The translations under genes were made by a program, and so were the position numbers. Source: Hyphomicrobium_A sp964620915 (GTDB taxonomy: Bacteria; Pseudomonadota; Alphaproteobacteria; Rhizobiales; Hyphomicrobiaceae). From it: a DNA stretch of 64,000 nucleotides. Shown here piece by piece: positions 26,609 to 35,543 of the stretch; within the stretch, counting starts at the first letter, position 1, and each line of letters begins with the position of its first letter. The notes under the pieces are model-generated. The model made no database searches and had not been told where the DNA came from. It was given only the letters and a program-made list of their open reading frames with translations. The stretch lies in NCBI GenBank assembly GCA_964620915.1, contig CAZUKP010000001.1:1-64000 (forward strand), written 5' to 3'.

Positions 26609-28177
26609 CTAGCGCTCTCCCGCTGCCTTGGGCGCGTCGCGCAGCAGCCAAAAACACACGACGGCAGCGACGATCGCGGCAATCGCAAAGGCAACCATCA
26701 CACCTGACAACGCGCTGGCACCTATCGTGTTCAGCGTGTGATCGATTTTCGAGGCCTCACCGGCGGGAAACTGTGCGAGCGCTTGCTTCGCTTGGCTGGC
26801 CGAGCCGTGCGAAATTCGATCGATCAGAGTCTCTGAGTTTGCAGGTGTCTGGGAAAAGCCGGCGACGGTCGCGCGAACGGCATATTCGCGAATGTGTCCG
26901 GCAATGGCGCTGCCTGCCGCCAAGCCGCAACTGATGCCCAAATAGAAGCACATATTGATAACGCCTGATCCTTGACCGGCATTCTCGTCGGCGAGGGGGC
27001 GCAGCCCAACGGCAGGCAACAGCGGGAAGGTGAGGCCCATGCCGAAACCAACAAGCCCCAGCCGCCACCAAATGTCGCCATAAGTCATCTGCTCCGTCGT
27101 TTGCGCCAAGAACCAGAATCCGACGGCGATCAGCACCAGGCCGGCCGCGATTGGCCAACGAAGCGTAGTGTTGCCGATCCAGTGCGGTAGTGTGACTGAC
27201 AGCAGGAAATAGGGGGCAGAGAAGGGAAGCAGTGCGGCACCCGCCGAGTAGGCGAGCATGTCGAGCCCTCCTGGCGATTGTATGTAGAGGTTTAGAAAGT
27301 AGAGTGCGGCGATCAGCGCAAGCCCGTCGATAAACATACCGACCGTCGCAGCGCGATAGCGGCGGAATCGGAAAAACTTAAAATGTATGAGTGGGACAGA
27401 GACACGTAGCTCTTGAACGACAAACACCGCGCCTGCGACGAGAGCAACTGCGAAGAGGGAAAGAATCTGGACGGACGTCCAGCCGATGGCTTCGCCCGCA
27501 GATAGCGCGTAGACGAGAGGTCCAAGTGCGGCAACAAACAAGGCCGCGCCAAGGTAGTCCACGCGCTCATTCGGATGAAGCTGAGGCGTTACGAGCCCAA
27601 GGCTCTTAACGCAAACGAACAGTAGTGCGACGGCCGCCAGGGCCAGCACGTCGCAGGCAAAGATCGCCCGCCAAGTGACCAATTCGGTTAGAAAGCCGCC
27701 CATGAGAGGTCCGGCGCCGAGGGCGAAAGCGATCACGCCGGCCCAAATTCCAATGGCAAATGAGCGGTCCTTCTCCGCTGTGGTCACCTGTATCAGGGCG
27801 ACAGAGGAAGCCATCAAAGCCGCCGCGCCAACGCCCTGTCCGACGCGGCCAATCATCACGAGCACCACGTCCTCTGCCGCCATAATGCAAATGGAGCCGG
27901 TGGCGAACAGAATTATGCCCGCTGCAAATATACTCAATTTCCCAAAGATGTCGGCGAACCGCCCCATGATGACAACGAGACTGGCCACTCCCAACATGTA
28001 GATGTTGACGATCCATTGGCCGGCGACGTCGCCGAGGTTGAGGTCCGCCTTGATGTCCGGCAGCGCGGTCATCACCGCCGTTGTGTTCCAACCCACGACG
28101 TAGCAAGCGAGGCAGGTGGTGATTACAACGAGCCAACGATTAAGGCCCGTTCGCTCCAAGGCGACTGGATCGGTCAT
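26609..28177 (-). CDS. MFS transporter, DHA2 (14-helix) drug:H+ antiporter type
   Basis: A 522-residue protein with fourteen predicted helices. DHA2 marks are WNTTAVMTALPDIKADLNLGDVAGQWIVNIYMLGVASLVVIMGRFADIFG at the start and RVGQGVGAAALMASSVALI (motif C-like). Relatives export drugs, dyes or other toxic compounds. No membrane-fusion partner (EmrA-like) is adjacent, and the substrate is unknown. A short cupin gene is divergent, 144 bases away. Confidence 0.9.
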   Translation of the reverse strand: MTDPVALERTGLNRWLVVITTCLACYVVGWNTTAVMTALPDIKADLNLGDVAGQWIVNIYMLGVASLVVIMGRFADIFGKLSIFAAGIILFATGSICIMAAEDVVLVMIGRVGQGVGAAALMASSVALIQVTTAEKDRSFAIGIWAGVIAFALGAGPLMGGFLTELVTWRAIFACDVLALAAVALLFVCVKSLGLVTPQLHPNERVDYLGAALFVAALGPLVYALSAGEAIGWTSVQILSLFAVALVAGAVFVVQELRVSVPLIHFKFFRFRRYRAATVGMFIDGLALIAALYFLNLYIQSPGGLDMLAYSAGAALLPFSAPYFLLSVTLPHWIGNTTLRWPIAAGLVLIAVGFWFLAQTTEQMTYGDIWWRLGLVGFGMGLTFPLLPAVGLRPLADENAGQGSGVINMCFYLGISCGLAAGSAIAGHIREYAVRATVAGFSQTPANSETLIDRISHGSASQAKQALAQFPAGEASKIDHTLNTIGASALSGVMVAFAIAAIVAAVVCFWLLRDAPKAAGER

Positions 28178-28321
28178 GACTGTCCTGGCAAAGTGACTGA
28201 TTTGCTACTTAAGGCTTGGTCGAGATGCGCGCCGCGTCGGGGATGGAGCCTAACCGGTGGTGTGCATTCAAGCAATTCCATATCGTGCGCGCACCGCCGG
28301 GCAGGACAATAAGGAGGCGAG

Positions 28322-28666
28322 ATGGAAAGTTCCCGTCAGACACTCGCAACGGGCAATCTGGTTCGTGGCTTGCCTTCTCGATCGATGCCCCAAGAGCTGA
28401 TGGAAACGTTGGTTGAACGATCCGGCGTCAAGGTCGAAAGGATCATGTCGACGGGGCACACAACACCGCACGACGCGTGGTACGATCAAGACAAAGATGA
28501 GTGGGTTCTTGTTGTTTCGGGTTCGGCGCGCCTGCGCATCGAGGGGGAGAACGAAGACCGCACGTTTTCGCCGGGCGACTGGATTTTTCTGCCGGCGCAC
28601 TGCCGCCATCGCGTGACTTGGACGCAAGCCGAACCGCCGACGATTTGGCTCGCTGTGCATTTTTGA
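28322..28666 (+). CDS. Cupin domain protein
   Basis: A 114-residue single-domain cupin. Motif 1 appears as GHTTPHDAWYDQDKDEWVLVVSG, with His and Glu ligands, and motif 2 as GDWIFLPAHCRHRV, with the final His. Such small cupins bind a divalent metal and act as isomerases, dioxygenases or sensors; nothing here decides. GGAGGCGAG stands six bases before the ATG. It is divergent from the DHA2 exporter, and the 28667-28904 gap follows it. Confidence 0.88.
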   Translation: MESSRQTLATGNLVRGLPSRSMPQELMETLVERSGVKVERIMSTGHTTPHDAWYDQDKDEWVLVVSGSARLRIEGENEDRTFSPGDWIFLPAHCRHRVTWTQAEPPTIWLAVHF

Positions 28667-28904
28667 GCCGCGTCGCGCATCGCAATTGCTCGACTTAGGC
28701 AACGTCTCTGTCGAGGCGTGCCCGGTGGGGAGCGACGCAACAGCGCTGGGGCTTGCGGACCGGCCTTCAAGCTGTTTTGAACTCGAGGTGCGCTGCACGG
28801 TTGGTTAATGTCAAAGCTTTAGTAGGTCGAGAACGTGCAGGATCCCGATTTGACGCAATTAGGCAGGTTATGATGGGGTCGCGCAGCACGCAGGAGCACG
28901 TCGC

Positions 28905-30806
28905 TTGATGCCAGACAATGGTCGCATCGGCATCGCCGGGTCACTTGATGAGCATTTGCAGGCGGACAGCAAGGACCTCCTGCGCTTCCTCACCTGTGGT
29001 TCTGTCGATGATGGCAAGTCGACGCTCGTAGGCCGACTGCTCTTCGATAGCGCGCTTGTCTATGAGGACGAGATCGCACGGGCGATGGAGGCGGGACGTT
29101 ACGGCCCGTCGAGTGTCGACGAGATTGACCTTTCGCTTCTGGTGGACGGGCTGCTTGCCGAACGCGAGCAGGGCATCACCATCGATGTCGCTTACCGCTA
29201 CTTCTCAACAAAGAAACGCAACTTCATCGTCGCGGATACGCCGGGTCACGAGCAATACACCCGCAACATGGCAACCGGTGCATCGACCGCAGAACTTGCC
29301 GTGCTGCTGGTCGATGCGCGCAAAGGTCTGCTGACCCAGACCCACAGGCACAGCTACATCGTCTCCTTGCTCGGCATTCGCCATGTCGTGCTCGCAGTCA
29401 ATAAGATGGATCTCGTTGACTGGGATCAAGCAAAGTTCGAACAGATCGCGGCGGACTATCGCACCATGGCCGGCAGCCTCGGTATTTCGCATGTCGCTTG
29501 CGTCCCGCTCTCGGCCCTCAAGGGAGATAACGTCTTTCGCCGGAGTGGTCAGACACCATGGTACGATGGCCCCACGTTGATGCAGCACCTCGAAGCTGTG
29601 CAAGTCTCATCTGATGCAATCGAAAAACCGTTTCGTCTGCCGGTGCAGTGGATCAACCGTGCCAATCAGGACTTTCGCGGTTTTTCAGGAACTGTCGTCA
29701 GCGGCTCGGTTAAACCCGGTGACCCGGTGCTGGTCATGCCATCAGGCAAAACCGCGACGGTCTCGCGCATCGTCACGATGGACAGCGAGCTTGCGTACGC
29801 TCGCGCCGGTCAAGCCGTGACGCTCCTCCTCACTGATGAAATTGACGTTGGCCGCGGCGATGTCATTGCGGCCGCCGATGCGCCGACCGAGGTCTCGGAT
29901 CAGTTTGCTGCCCACCTCGTGTGGATGAGCGAGCAGCCGCTTCTGCCGGGGCGGCCTTACTTGATCCAATTGGGCACCAACACCGTTGGCGCGCAAGTCA
30001 CCAAGATCAAGCACAAGGTCGACGTCAACACGCAAGCGAAGGTTGCCGCAACGCACCTCGACCTTAACGAGGTCGCCGTCTGTAACTTTTCGCTCGACCG
30101 GCGGATGCCATTCGATGCCTACGCCGACAATCGTGATCTTGGCGGATTTGTCCTGATTGACCGTCTGACCAATGCAACGGTGGGCTGCGGGATGATCGAC
30201 TTCGGTTTGCGCCGAGGAACTGACATCCGCTGGCAGACGCTAAAGGTTGATAAAGAAGCACGCGCCAAGCTGACCCATCAAAAGCCGTGCGTGTTGTGGT
30301 TCACTGGTCTGTCGGGGGCTGGAAAATCAACTGTCGCTGATCTCGTTGAACAAGAGCTTTACCGCCTGGGTCACCACACAACCATCCTTGATGGCGACAA
30401 CCTGCGCCATGGACTGAACAAAGACCTGGGATTCACGCCTGAGGATCGCGTGGAGAACATTCGCCGCGCGGCTGAGGTCGCCAAGCTGATGGTCGGGGCC
30501 GGGCTGATCGTTCTCGTCAGTCTCATTTCCCCCTTCCGGAGCGAGCGGCATCTGGCCCGGGACTTTGTCGAAGAGGACGAGTTCCTGGAGATCTTTGTTG
30601 ATGCATCGCTTGAAGTCTGCGAGGCACGTGATCCCAAGGGACTGTATCGGAAGGCGCGGGCCGGCCAGATTCCCAACTTCACCGGGATCGGCAGTCCTTA
30701 CGAGCCACCAGAGAATCCTGAGCTTCGCTTACCTGCCGGAGAGGAGATGCCTGAAGTCCTTGCCGCTCAGGTCATAGCCCTCTTGAAGCAGCGCGGGGTC
30801 ATCTGA
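28905..30806 (+). CDS. cysNC: Bifunctional sulfate adenylyltransferase subunit 1 / APS kinase CysNC
   Basis: A 633-residue fusion. The N-terminal EF-Tu-like GTPase (CysN) has G1 GSVDDGKST at 32-40, G3 DTPGHEQYTRNM and G4 NKMD. The C-terminal part is APS kinase, with P-loop GLSGAGKS (Lys-474), DGDNLRHGLNKDLGF and ISPFRSERHLAR. Together they would drive sulfate to APS and on to PAPS. CysN needs the catalytic subunit CysD, normally encoded just upstream, but no cysD is present in the window. The neighbour downstream makes UDP-galacturonate, so sulfation of polysaccharide is possible (inference). An ATG at 28908 is also possible. Confidence 0.95.
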   Translation: MMPDNGRIGIAGSLDEHLQADSKDLLRFLTCGSVDDGKSTLVGRLLFDSALVYEDEIARAMEAGRYGPSSVDEIDLSLLVDGLLAEREQGITIDVAYRYFSTKKRNFIVADTPGHEQYTRNMATGASTAELAVLLVDARKGLLTQTHRHSYIVSLLGIRHVVLAVNKMDLVDWDQAKFEQIAADYRTMAGSLGISHVACVPLSALKGDNVFRRSGQTPWYDGPTLMQHLEAVQVSSDAIEKPFRLPVQWINRANQDFRGFSGTVVSGSVKPGDPVLVMPSGKTATVSRIVTMDSELAYARAGQAVTLLLTDEIDVGRGDVIAAADAPTEVSDQFAAHLVWMSEQPLLPGRPYLIQLGTNTVGAQVTKIKHKVDVNTQAKVAATHLDLNEVAVCNFSLDRRMPFDAYADNRDLGGFVLIDRLTNATVGCGMIDFGLRRGTDIRWQTLKVDKEARAKLTHQKPCVLWFTGLSGAGKSTVADLVEQELYRLGHHTTILDGDNLRHGLNKDLGFTPEDRVENIRRAAEVAKLMVGAGLIVLVSLISPFRSERHLARDFVEEDEFLEIFVDASLEVCEARDPKGLYRKARAGQIPNFTGIGSPYEPPENPELRLPAGEEMPEVLAAQVIALLKQRGVI

Positions 30807-30886
30807 TCATGTCTTGCCTATGGAGGCTGCGTCTTGTCGCGCGATACTAGACGTCAAGGGCCAGGACCGCTGACGAGGGCCGGAGC

Positions 30887-31891
30887 ATGAGAATTCTCGT
30901 GACCGGGGCGGCCGGTTTCATCGGGTACCACACGGCTGAGGCGCTGCTTCGGCGCGGGGACGAGGTCATTGGCCTCGACAACCTCAACGACTACTACGAT
31001 GTGGGCCTCAAGCAAGCTCGCCTTGACCGGCTAGAAGGGCGAGAGGGCTTCTCGTTTCACAAGCTTGACCTGGCTGACAGAGAAGGGATGGAATCCCTTT
31101 TTTCTGCTCAAAAGCCCACGCGCGTCGTCCATCTTGGCGCGCAAGCGGGCGTGCGCTTCTCGCTGACAAATCCGCACGCATATATTCAATCGAACATCGT
31201 CGGGACCCTCAATGTCCTGGAAGGCTGCCGCCAAAACGACGTTGAGCATCTCGTTTTTGCCTCGTCCAGTTCGGTCTATGGTGCCAATACGTCAATGCCG
31301 TTTGACGTGCATCAGAACATCGACCATCCGCTCAGCATCTATGCGGCGTCGAAAAAATCGAACGAGCTGATGGCTCACACTTACGCGCACCTCTATGGCC
31401 TGCCCGTCACCGGCTTGCGGTTTTTCACCGTGTATGGACCATGGGGCCGTCCGGATATGGCGCCTATGATTTTTAGCCGCAAGATCCTTGCTGGCGAGCC
31501 GATCGATATCTTCAACAACGGGCATCACGCTCGCGATTTCACCTACATTGACGATGTCGTGGAGGGCGTGATCCGCACCACCGACAAGATCGCTCAACCC
31601 AATTCGCAGTGGAGCGGTGAGGTTCCCGATCCGGCAACGTCACGCGCGCCCTACCGCCTCTACAACATCGGCAACAACCAATCTGTCGAGCTGATGCATT
31701 TCATCGGCTGTCTGGAGCGGGCCCTAGGGCGCGAGGCGAAGAAGAACTTTTTGCCAATGCAGCCTGGCGACGTTCCCAAGACGTATGCCAATGTCGATGC
31801 GCTCGTTGCTGACGTCGGCTACAAGCCGGCGACGCCGATCGAGGAGGGCGTTCAGCGCTTCGTTGATTGGTACCGCAGCCATTATGGTTGA
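30887..31891 (+). CDS. UDP-glucuronate 4-epimerase
   Basis: A 334-residue extended SDR. NAD site GAAGFIGYHTAEALL at 7-21, catalytic SSSSVYG with YAASKKSNE (Y-x3-K), and the group-specific LGAQAGVRFSLTNPHAY, FFTVYGPWGRPDMA and FNNGHHARDFTYIDDVVEG, which mark the UDP-glucuronate 4-epimerase (LpsL/Cap1J) branch. It supplies UDP-galacturonate for lipopolysaccharide or capsule. It starts 80 bases after cysNC. No glycosyltransferase operon is attached. Confidence 0.9.
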   Translation: MRILVTGAAGFIGYHTAEALLRRGDEVIGLDNLNDYYDVGLKQARLDRLEGREGFSFHKLDLADREGMESLFSAQKPTRVVHLGAQAGVRFSLTNPHAYIQSNIVGTLNVLEGCRQNDVEHLVFASSSSVYGANTSMPFDVHQNIDHPLSIYAASKKSNELMAHTYAHLYGLPVTGLRFFTVYGPWGRPDMAPMIFSRKILAGEPIDIFNNGHHARDFTYIDDVVEGVIRTTDKIAQPNSQWSGEVPDPATSRAPYRLYNIGNNQSVELMHFIGCLERALGREAKKNFLPMQPGDVPKTYANVDALVADVGYKPATPIEEGVQRFVDWYRSHYG

Positions 31892-31948
31892 TGCCGGTGT
31901 TGGCATCGGACCGGGAAAGGGAAGCGGGCGCCGTCCCGCAATTCGGAT

Positions 31949-32926
31949 ATGCCTTCTATCCTCGTTACGGGCGCCCTTGGTCAGATTGGATCAGAGCTTA
32001 CCTCCGCGCTGCGTGAGCATTACGGGGCCGATCGGGTTATCGCCACCGACCTACGCATGGTCCCGTCGGGTGGCGCAGTAGCGCTTGGTCCATATGGTCA
32101 TCTCGACTGCACTGAGCCCCAGCAGCTTCACGAGGCCGTGCGGCGCTACGATGTCGGCACGATCTATCATCTTGCCGCGCTGCTCTCAGCCTCTGCGGAG
32201 GCGGCACCTCACGTCGCCTGGACCGTCAACATGGGCGGGCTTTACAATGTCCTGGAGGTCGCCCGCGAGTACGGGTGTCAGGTGTTCTTTCCCAGTTCGA
32301 TTGGTGCGTTTGGGCCGTCCACCCCGAAGGACTCAACGCCGCAAGTGACGGTGCAGCGCCCCAACACAATCTACGGCGTGACCAAAGTTGCAGGCGAATT
32401 GCTCTGTGATTACTACGCGAGCCGTTTCTCGGTGGACACGCGTGGCTTGCGGCTGCCGGGTCTTGTCTCCTATACGGCAGCGCCTGGCGGAGGAACGACC
32501 GACTACGCGGTGGAGATCTATGTTCATGCACTGCGCTATGGCCGGTATACCTGCTTCCTCAAGGAAGATACGCGCCTTGACATGATGTACATGCCTGACG
32601 CGATCACCGCGATGATCCAGGTGATGGAAGCGGATGCGAGCCGGCTGCGCTATCGCAACGCTTACAATGTGACCGCCATGAGCCTGACGCCCGCCGAGAT
32701 CGCCGATGCCATCCGCGGGCACATTGCCGAGTTTACGATTGACTACGAAATTGATCCTGTCCGCCAGGCAATTGCTGATAGTTGGCCGCGTTCTCTGGAT
32801 GACAGCGCCGCACGCACTGACTGGGGGTGGCTCCCGAAGTTCGATCTTGCGGCAATGACGCGGGACATGCTGATGCAGCTTAAGAAAAAGCACGATCCCG
32901 CGGGGCTGATGGCGGGTAGGCGTTAG
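31949..32926 (+). CDS. tdh: L-threonine 3-dehydrogenase, SDR type
   Basis: A 325-residue extended SDR. NAD site TGALGQIGSELTSAL at residues 7-21; FFPSSIGAFGP supplies the Ser and TIYGVTKVAGELLCDYY the Tyr-x3-Lys. The markers GLRLPGLVSYTAAPGGGTTDYAVEIYVHAL are those of SDR-type threonine dehydrogenase, unrelated to the zinc-dependent E. coli enzyme. It oxidises L-threonine to 2-amino-3-ketobutyrate. The ligase gene starts only ten bases downstream, confirming the pathway. Confidence 0.93.
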   Translation: MPSILVTGALGQIGSELTSALREHYGADRVIATDLRMVPSGGAVALGPYGHLDCTEPQQLHEAVRRYDVGTIYHLAALLSASAEAAPHVAWTVNMGGLYNVLEVAREYGCQVFFPSSIGAFGPSTPKDSTPQVTVQRPNTIYGVTKVAGELLCDYYASRFSVDTRGLRLPGLVSYTAAPGGGTTDYAVEIYVHALRYGRYTCFLKEDTRLDMMYMPDAITAMIQVMEADASRLRYRNAYNVTAMSLTPAEIADAIRGHIAEFTIDYEIDPVRQAIADSWPRSLDDSAARTDWGWLPKFDLAAMTRDMLMQLKKKHDPAGLMAGRR

Positions 32927-32936
32927 GGAGGCAGCG

Positions 32937-34160
32937 ATGCCAACGGAGAGACTGACGGCACGACTGCGCGATCAGCTCGAAGATCTTGTGCAATCAGGCC
33001 GTCTCAAGGGTGCTGAAGCGATCACAACGGCTGTACGGTCCCCCACGGGGGACAAAGGCCCGCGTTTCCTCATCGACGGAAGCGAGATGCCGTTCTTGCG
33101 GATGAACTCCAACTGCTATCTAGGCCTATCGCTCGATGCGAGATTGATCACAACCGAGGAGGAAGCGGTTGGTCGTTACGGCACGGGCCCCGGCGCGGTG
33201 CGTTTTATAAGCGGGACATGGGCGCCCCACGTTGCCCTCGAAAAGCGCCTGGCCCGGTTTCACCGCCGGGAAGCCGCCATGTTGTTCAGCTCCGCCTACG
33301 CGACCGTGATGGGGGTTCTCCCGCCGCTCATAACAGACAAGACCGCCGTCATCAGCGATGAGCTAAACCACAGCTGCATCATCAATGCCATTGCGCTCGC
33401 TCGGCCGGGCAAGAAGTTGATCTACGGCCATTTGGACTTGAGTGAGCTGGGGCGCCACCTGGCCGCCGCCGCTGAGACCTGTGACCGCGCAATCATCGTC
33501 ACCGACGGCGTCTTTTCGATGCGCGGCGACCATGCGCCACTTGACGAAATCAAGAGCCTGGCAGCCTCTTTTGATCCGCAGTTTGCAGAAAACGTTTTGG
33601 TCGTGGCCGACGATTCGCATGGTGTCGGCGGTTTCGGCAAGACCGGGCGAGGGACCGAGGAGGTCGCAGCGTCAGGCGCGGCCGATATTTTGGTTGGCAC
33701 GCTCGGCAAGGCGTTCGGCGTCAATGGTGGCTACGTTGTCGCAAGCGATACGATCATCCGATATCTGCGCGAGACGTCGCCATTTTATATCTACTCAAAC
33801 CCGATCACGCCGGGTGAGGCCGTCGCTGCTCTGGCCGCGGTCGACTTTGTTGATAGTGCGGAAGGTCATGCGCGCCTGAAACACTTGCGGGCAATGACGT
33901 CTCGCTTCCGGGAGGGCCTTGAACGGCTCGGCCTGGAAACTGTGGCGGGCGAGCATCCTGTCGTCCCGCTTCTGGTGCGCGACACCCAACGCACCGCCGG
34001 TCTTGTCGCGTATCTGCGTGAGAACGGCATTCTGGCGACGGGCCTCAACTACCCAGTGGTACCCAAGGGGGAAGAAGAGATCCGATTTCAGATTTCCGCC
34101 GATCACACGGCGGCTGATATTGATGAGGCACTGAGCGTGTTGGAGCGCTTTTCTGGATAA
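32937..34160 (+). CDS. kbl: Glycine C-acetyltransferase / 2-amino-3-ketobutyrate CoA ligase
   Basis: A 407-residue PLP enzyme of the alpha-oxoamine synthase family. Marks: NSNCYLGLSLD, GTGPGAVRFISGTWAPHVALEKRLARFH, SDELNHSCIINAIAL, ADDSHGVGGFGKTGRG and GTLGKAFGVNGGYV with Lys-258 as the PLP lysine. With the preceding Tdh it splits threonine to glycine and acetyl-CoA. AONS-family enzymes are similar in sequence, but the tdh neighbour argues for kbl. GGGAGGCAGCG stands before the ATG. Confidence 0.92.
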   Translation: MPTERLTARLRDQLEDLVQSGRLKGAEAITTAVRSPTGDKGPRFLIDGSEMPFLRMNSNCYLGLSLDARLITTEEEAVGRYGTGPGAVRFISGTWAPHVALEKRLARFHRREAAMLFSSAYATVMGVLPPLITDKTAVISDELNHSCIINAIALARPGKKLIYGHLDLSELGRHLAAAAETCDRAIIVTDGVFSMRGDHAPLDEIKSLAASFDPQFAENVLVVADDSHGVGGFGKTGRGTEEVAASGAADILVGTLGKAFGVNGGYVVASDTIIRYLRETSPFYIYSNPITPGEAVAALAAVDFVDSAEGHARLKHLRAMTSRFREGLERLGLETVAGEHPVVPLLVRDTQRTAGLVAYLRENGILATGLNYPVVPKGEEEIRFQISADHTAADIDEALSVLERFSG

Positions 34161-34205
34161 TGCGTAGGCTGCGGCAGCTCGTGTGCCGTACTTTTGGAAG
34201 AAGCC

Positions 34206-34790
34206 ATGAAGTTCCAGGACGATGTCCGCTACGAGTTTCGCGTTTTTGGATCTGATCTCGCCGACGTAAGAAACTCGTTTGCTGAGATGGGTGCACCCCA
34301 ACCTCAGCCCGCGAGCCGCGAGACCTACATCGTCACGCGATTGAATATCGAATCCAACGTAAAGGTTCGCGCCGACCGCCTTGAAGTAAAGATGCTTCGG
34401 GCGCGGACGGGCCTGCTTGAGCAATGGGCGCCGGTCCTGAGGTCAAGCTTCCCGGTGTCGGTGCAGAACATGGAGGACGTCGTCGCGCCCGCACTCGGGA
34501 TCGAGCTGGAACTGGAGGATGCCGAGAGCATGACGGAGCGTGCGCTCATTGCCTTTGCTAAAGATCAGCATTCGCTCGCGCCTGTCGTGGTAGAAAAGAA
34601 CAGGACATTGTTCGATCTCGGCGCGTGCGAGGCCGAATTCAGTGAACTCAAGATTGAGGGTGACCGGCTGCAGACGGCAGCGTTTGAGGCCATCGAGCTT
34701 GAGGCCGCCCAAAACCTCTTGCGACGCATCGGCTTGGAGAGCGCCGAGAATGAAAGCTATGCCGCGTTTCTGCAGCGGCGGTTGTTCTGA
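34206..34790 (+). CDS. CYTH-like protein
   Basis: A 194-residue protein from ATG 34206, with GGAAG upstream; the open frame could begin at a TTG (34194). The second half shows the CYTH layout: VVVEKNRTLFDLGACEAEFSELKIEGDRLQTAAFEAIELEAAQNLLRRIGL. The first part has YIVTRLNIESNVKVRADRLEVKML, a strand series with Arg/Lys/Glu lining as in triphosphate tunnels. The canonical ExExK start is not evident (YEFRVF), so catalysis is doubtful. It trails kbl by 45 bases. Assignment is motif-level only. Confidence 0.68.
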   Translation: MKFQDDVRYEFRVFGSDLADVRNSFAEMGAPQPQPASRETYIVTRLNIESNVKVRADRLEVKMLRARTGLLEQWAPVLRSSFPVSVQNMEDVVAPALGIELELEDAESMTERALIAFAKDQHSLAPVVVEKNRTLFDLGACEAEFSELKIEGDRLQTAAFEAIELEAAQNLLRRIGLESAENESYAAFLQRRLF

Positions 34791-34834
34791 AACGGCGAAC
34801 GCGCTGGTGGTCGACGAGGTTCGCTTGACCTAGT

Positions 34835-35260
34835 TCACGGCGTCAACTGGCCACGTAATTCCCCAGCAGGGTGAGCCGCCGTGCGGATAAGGATGTACCA
34901 CTTGCCTGCAGTCAACTGGCTGGCCTGCCTGTTGGAGAGAATAGCGGTTCCATTGAACGGGCTGTCGTAGTTGCGCAGCTTTAGCACAATGCCGGCATTC
35001 TGATCGGGCGCAGCGGGTCCGTGGAAATTAGCCCCCGTTGCGTAGGTGCCAAGTCCTCTGTAGCGCCCCTGCCAGGATAGCTTTTTCGTATCAGTGTCAT
35101 ATTCGGCCGTCAGGATACCGGTCGCCTTGCTATTGGATCCCGCAACACCCTGAATATTGGCCTTGAACGTCAACGTGGCTGCGGCCGCCGGCATCGTGAC
35201 GATGGCCAACATGGCCGCTGCAAAAACGAGGATCCTTGCAGGAGCGCCTGCGATAGTCAT
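34835..35260 (-). CDS. CHRD domain secreted protein
   Basis: A 141-residue product starting at 35260, where GGAGGG lies just upstream. Signal peptide: ARILVFAAAMLAIVTMPAAAA. The mature part is a CHRD domain: ATGILTAEYDTDTKKLSWQGRYRGL, ATGANFHGPAAPDQNAGIVL and TAAHPAGELRGQLTP at the end. CHRD domains are beta-rich extracellular modules of unclear function in bacteria. It is divergent from the aldolase gene, 283 bases away. Confidence 0.88.
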   Translation of the reverse strand: MTIAGAPARILVFAAAMLAIVTMPAAAATLTFKANIQGVAGSNSKATGILTAEYDTDTKKLSWQGRYRGLGTYATGANFHGPAAPDQNAGIVLKLRNYDSPFNGTAILSNRQASQLTAGKWYILIRTAAHPAGELRGQLTP

Positions 35261-35543
35261 CGGATTTCCCTCCGTACGCCTTTTGTTTAGCACGCTGCCG
35301 CGATGCTGAGCTCTCAGACTTTCTCGCTGACCGAGTGCGATCGCCAGGCCTTTATGCACATGTCCTCTGCAACGCGAAAGCCGTCCCAGAATTACTTTGG
35401 TCCATTAAGCGTCTGTTTGGGGCCTTTTAAGGATTATCGGCGCGCGATCCCAATGTTGTGGTCATACCCCCTGGATAGGATCGCAAATTGGCGGTAATCC
35501 CTCTCCTGCAGCACGAAGTCACACAGCCGATGCGAGGTCGCCC

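Noticed and set aside
28840..28880. Sigma-70-like promoter before cysNC (TTGACG ... TATGAT)
   Set aside because: The spacing is about 13 bases, too short for a usual promoter.
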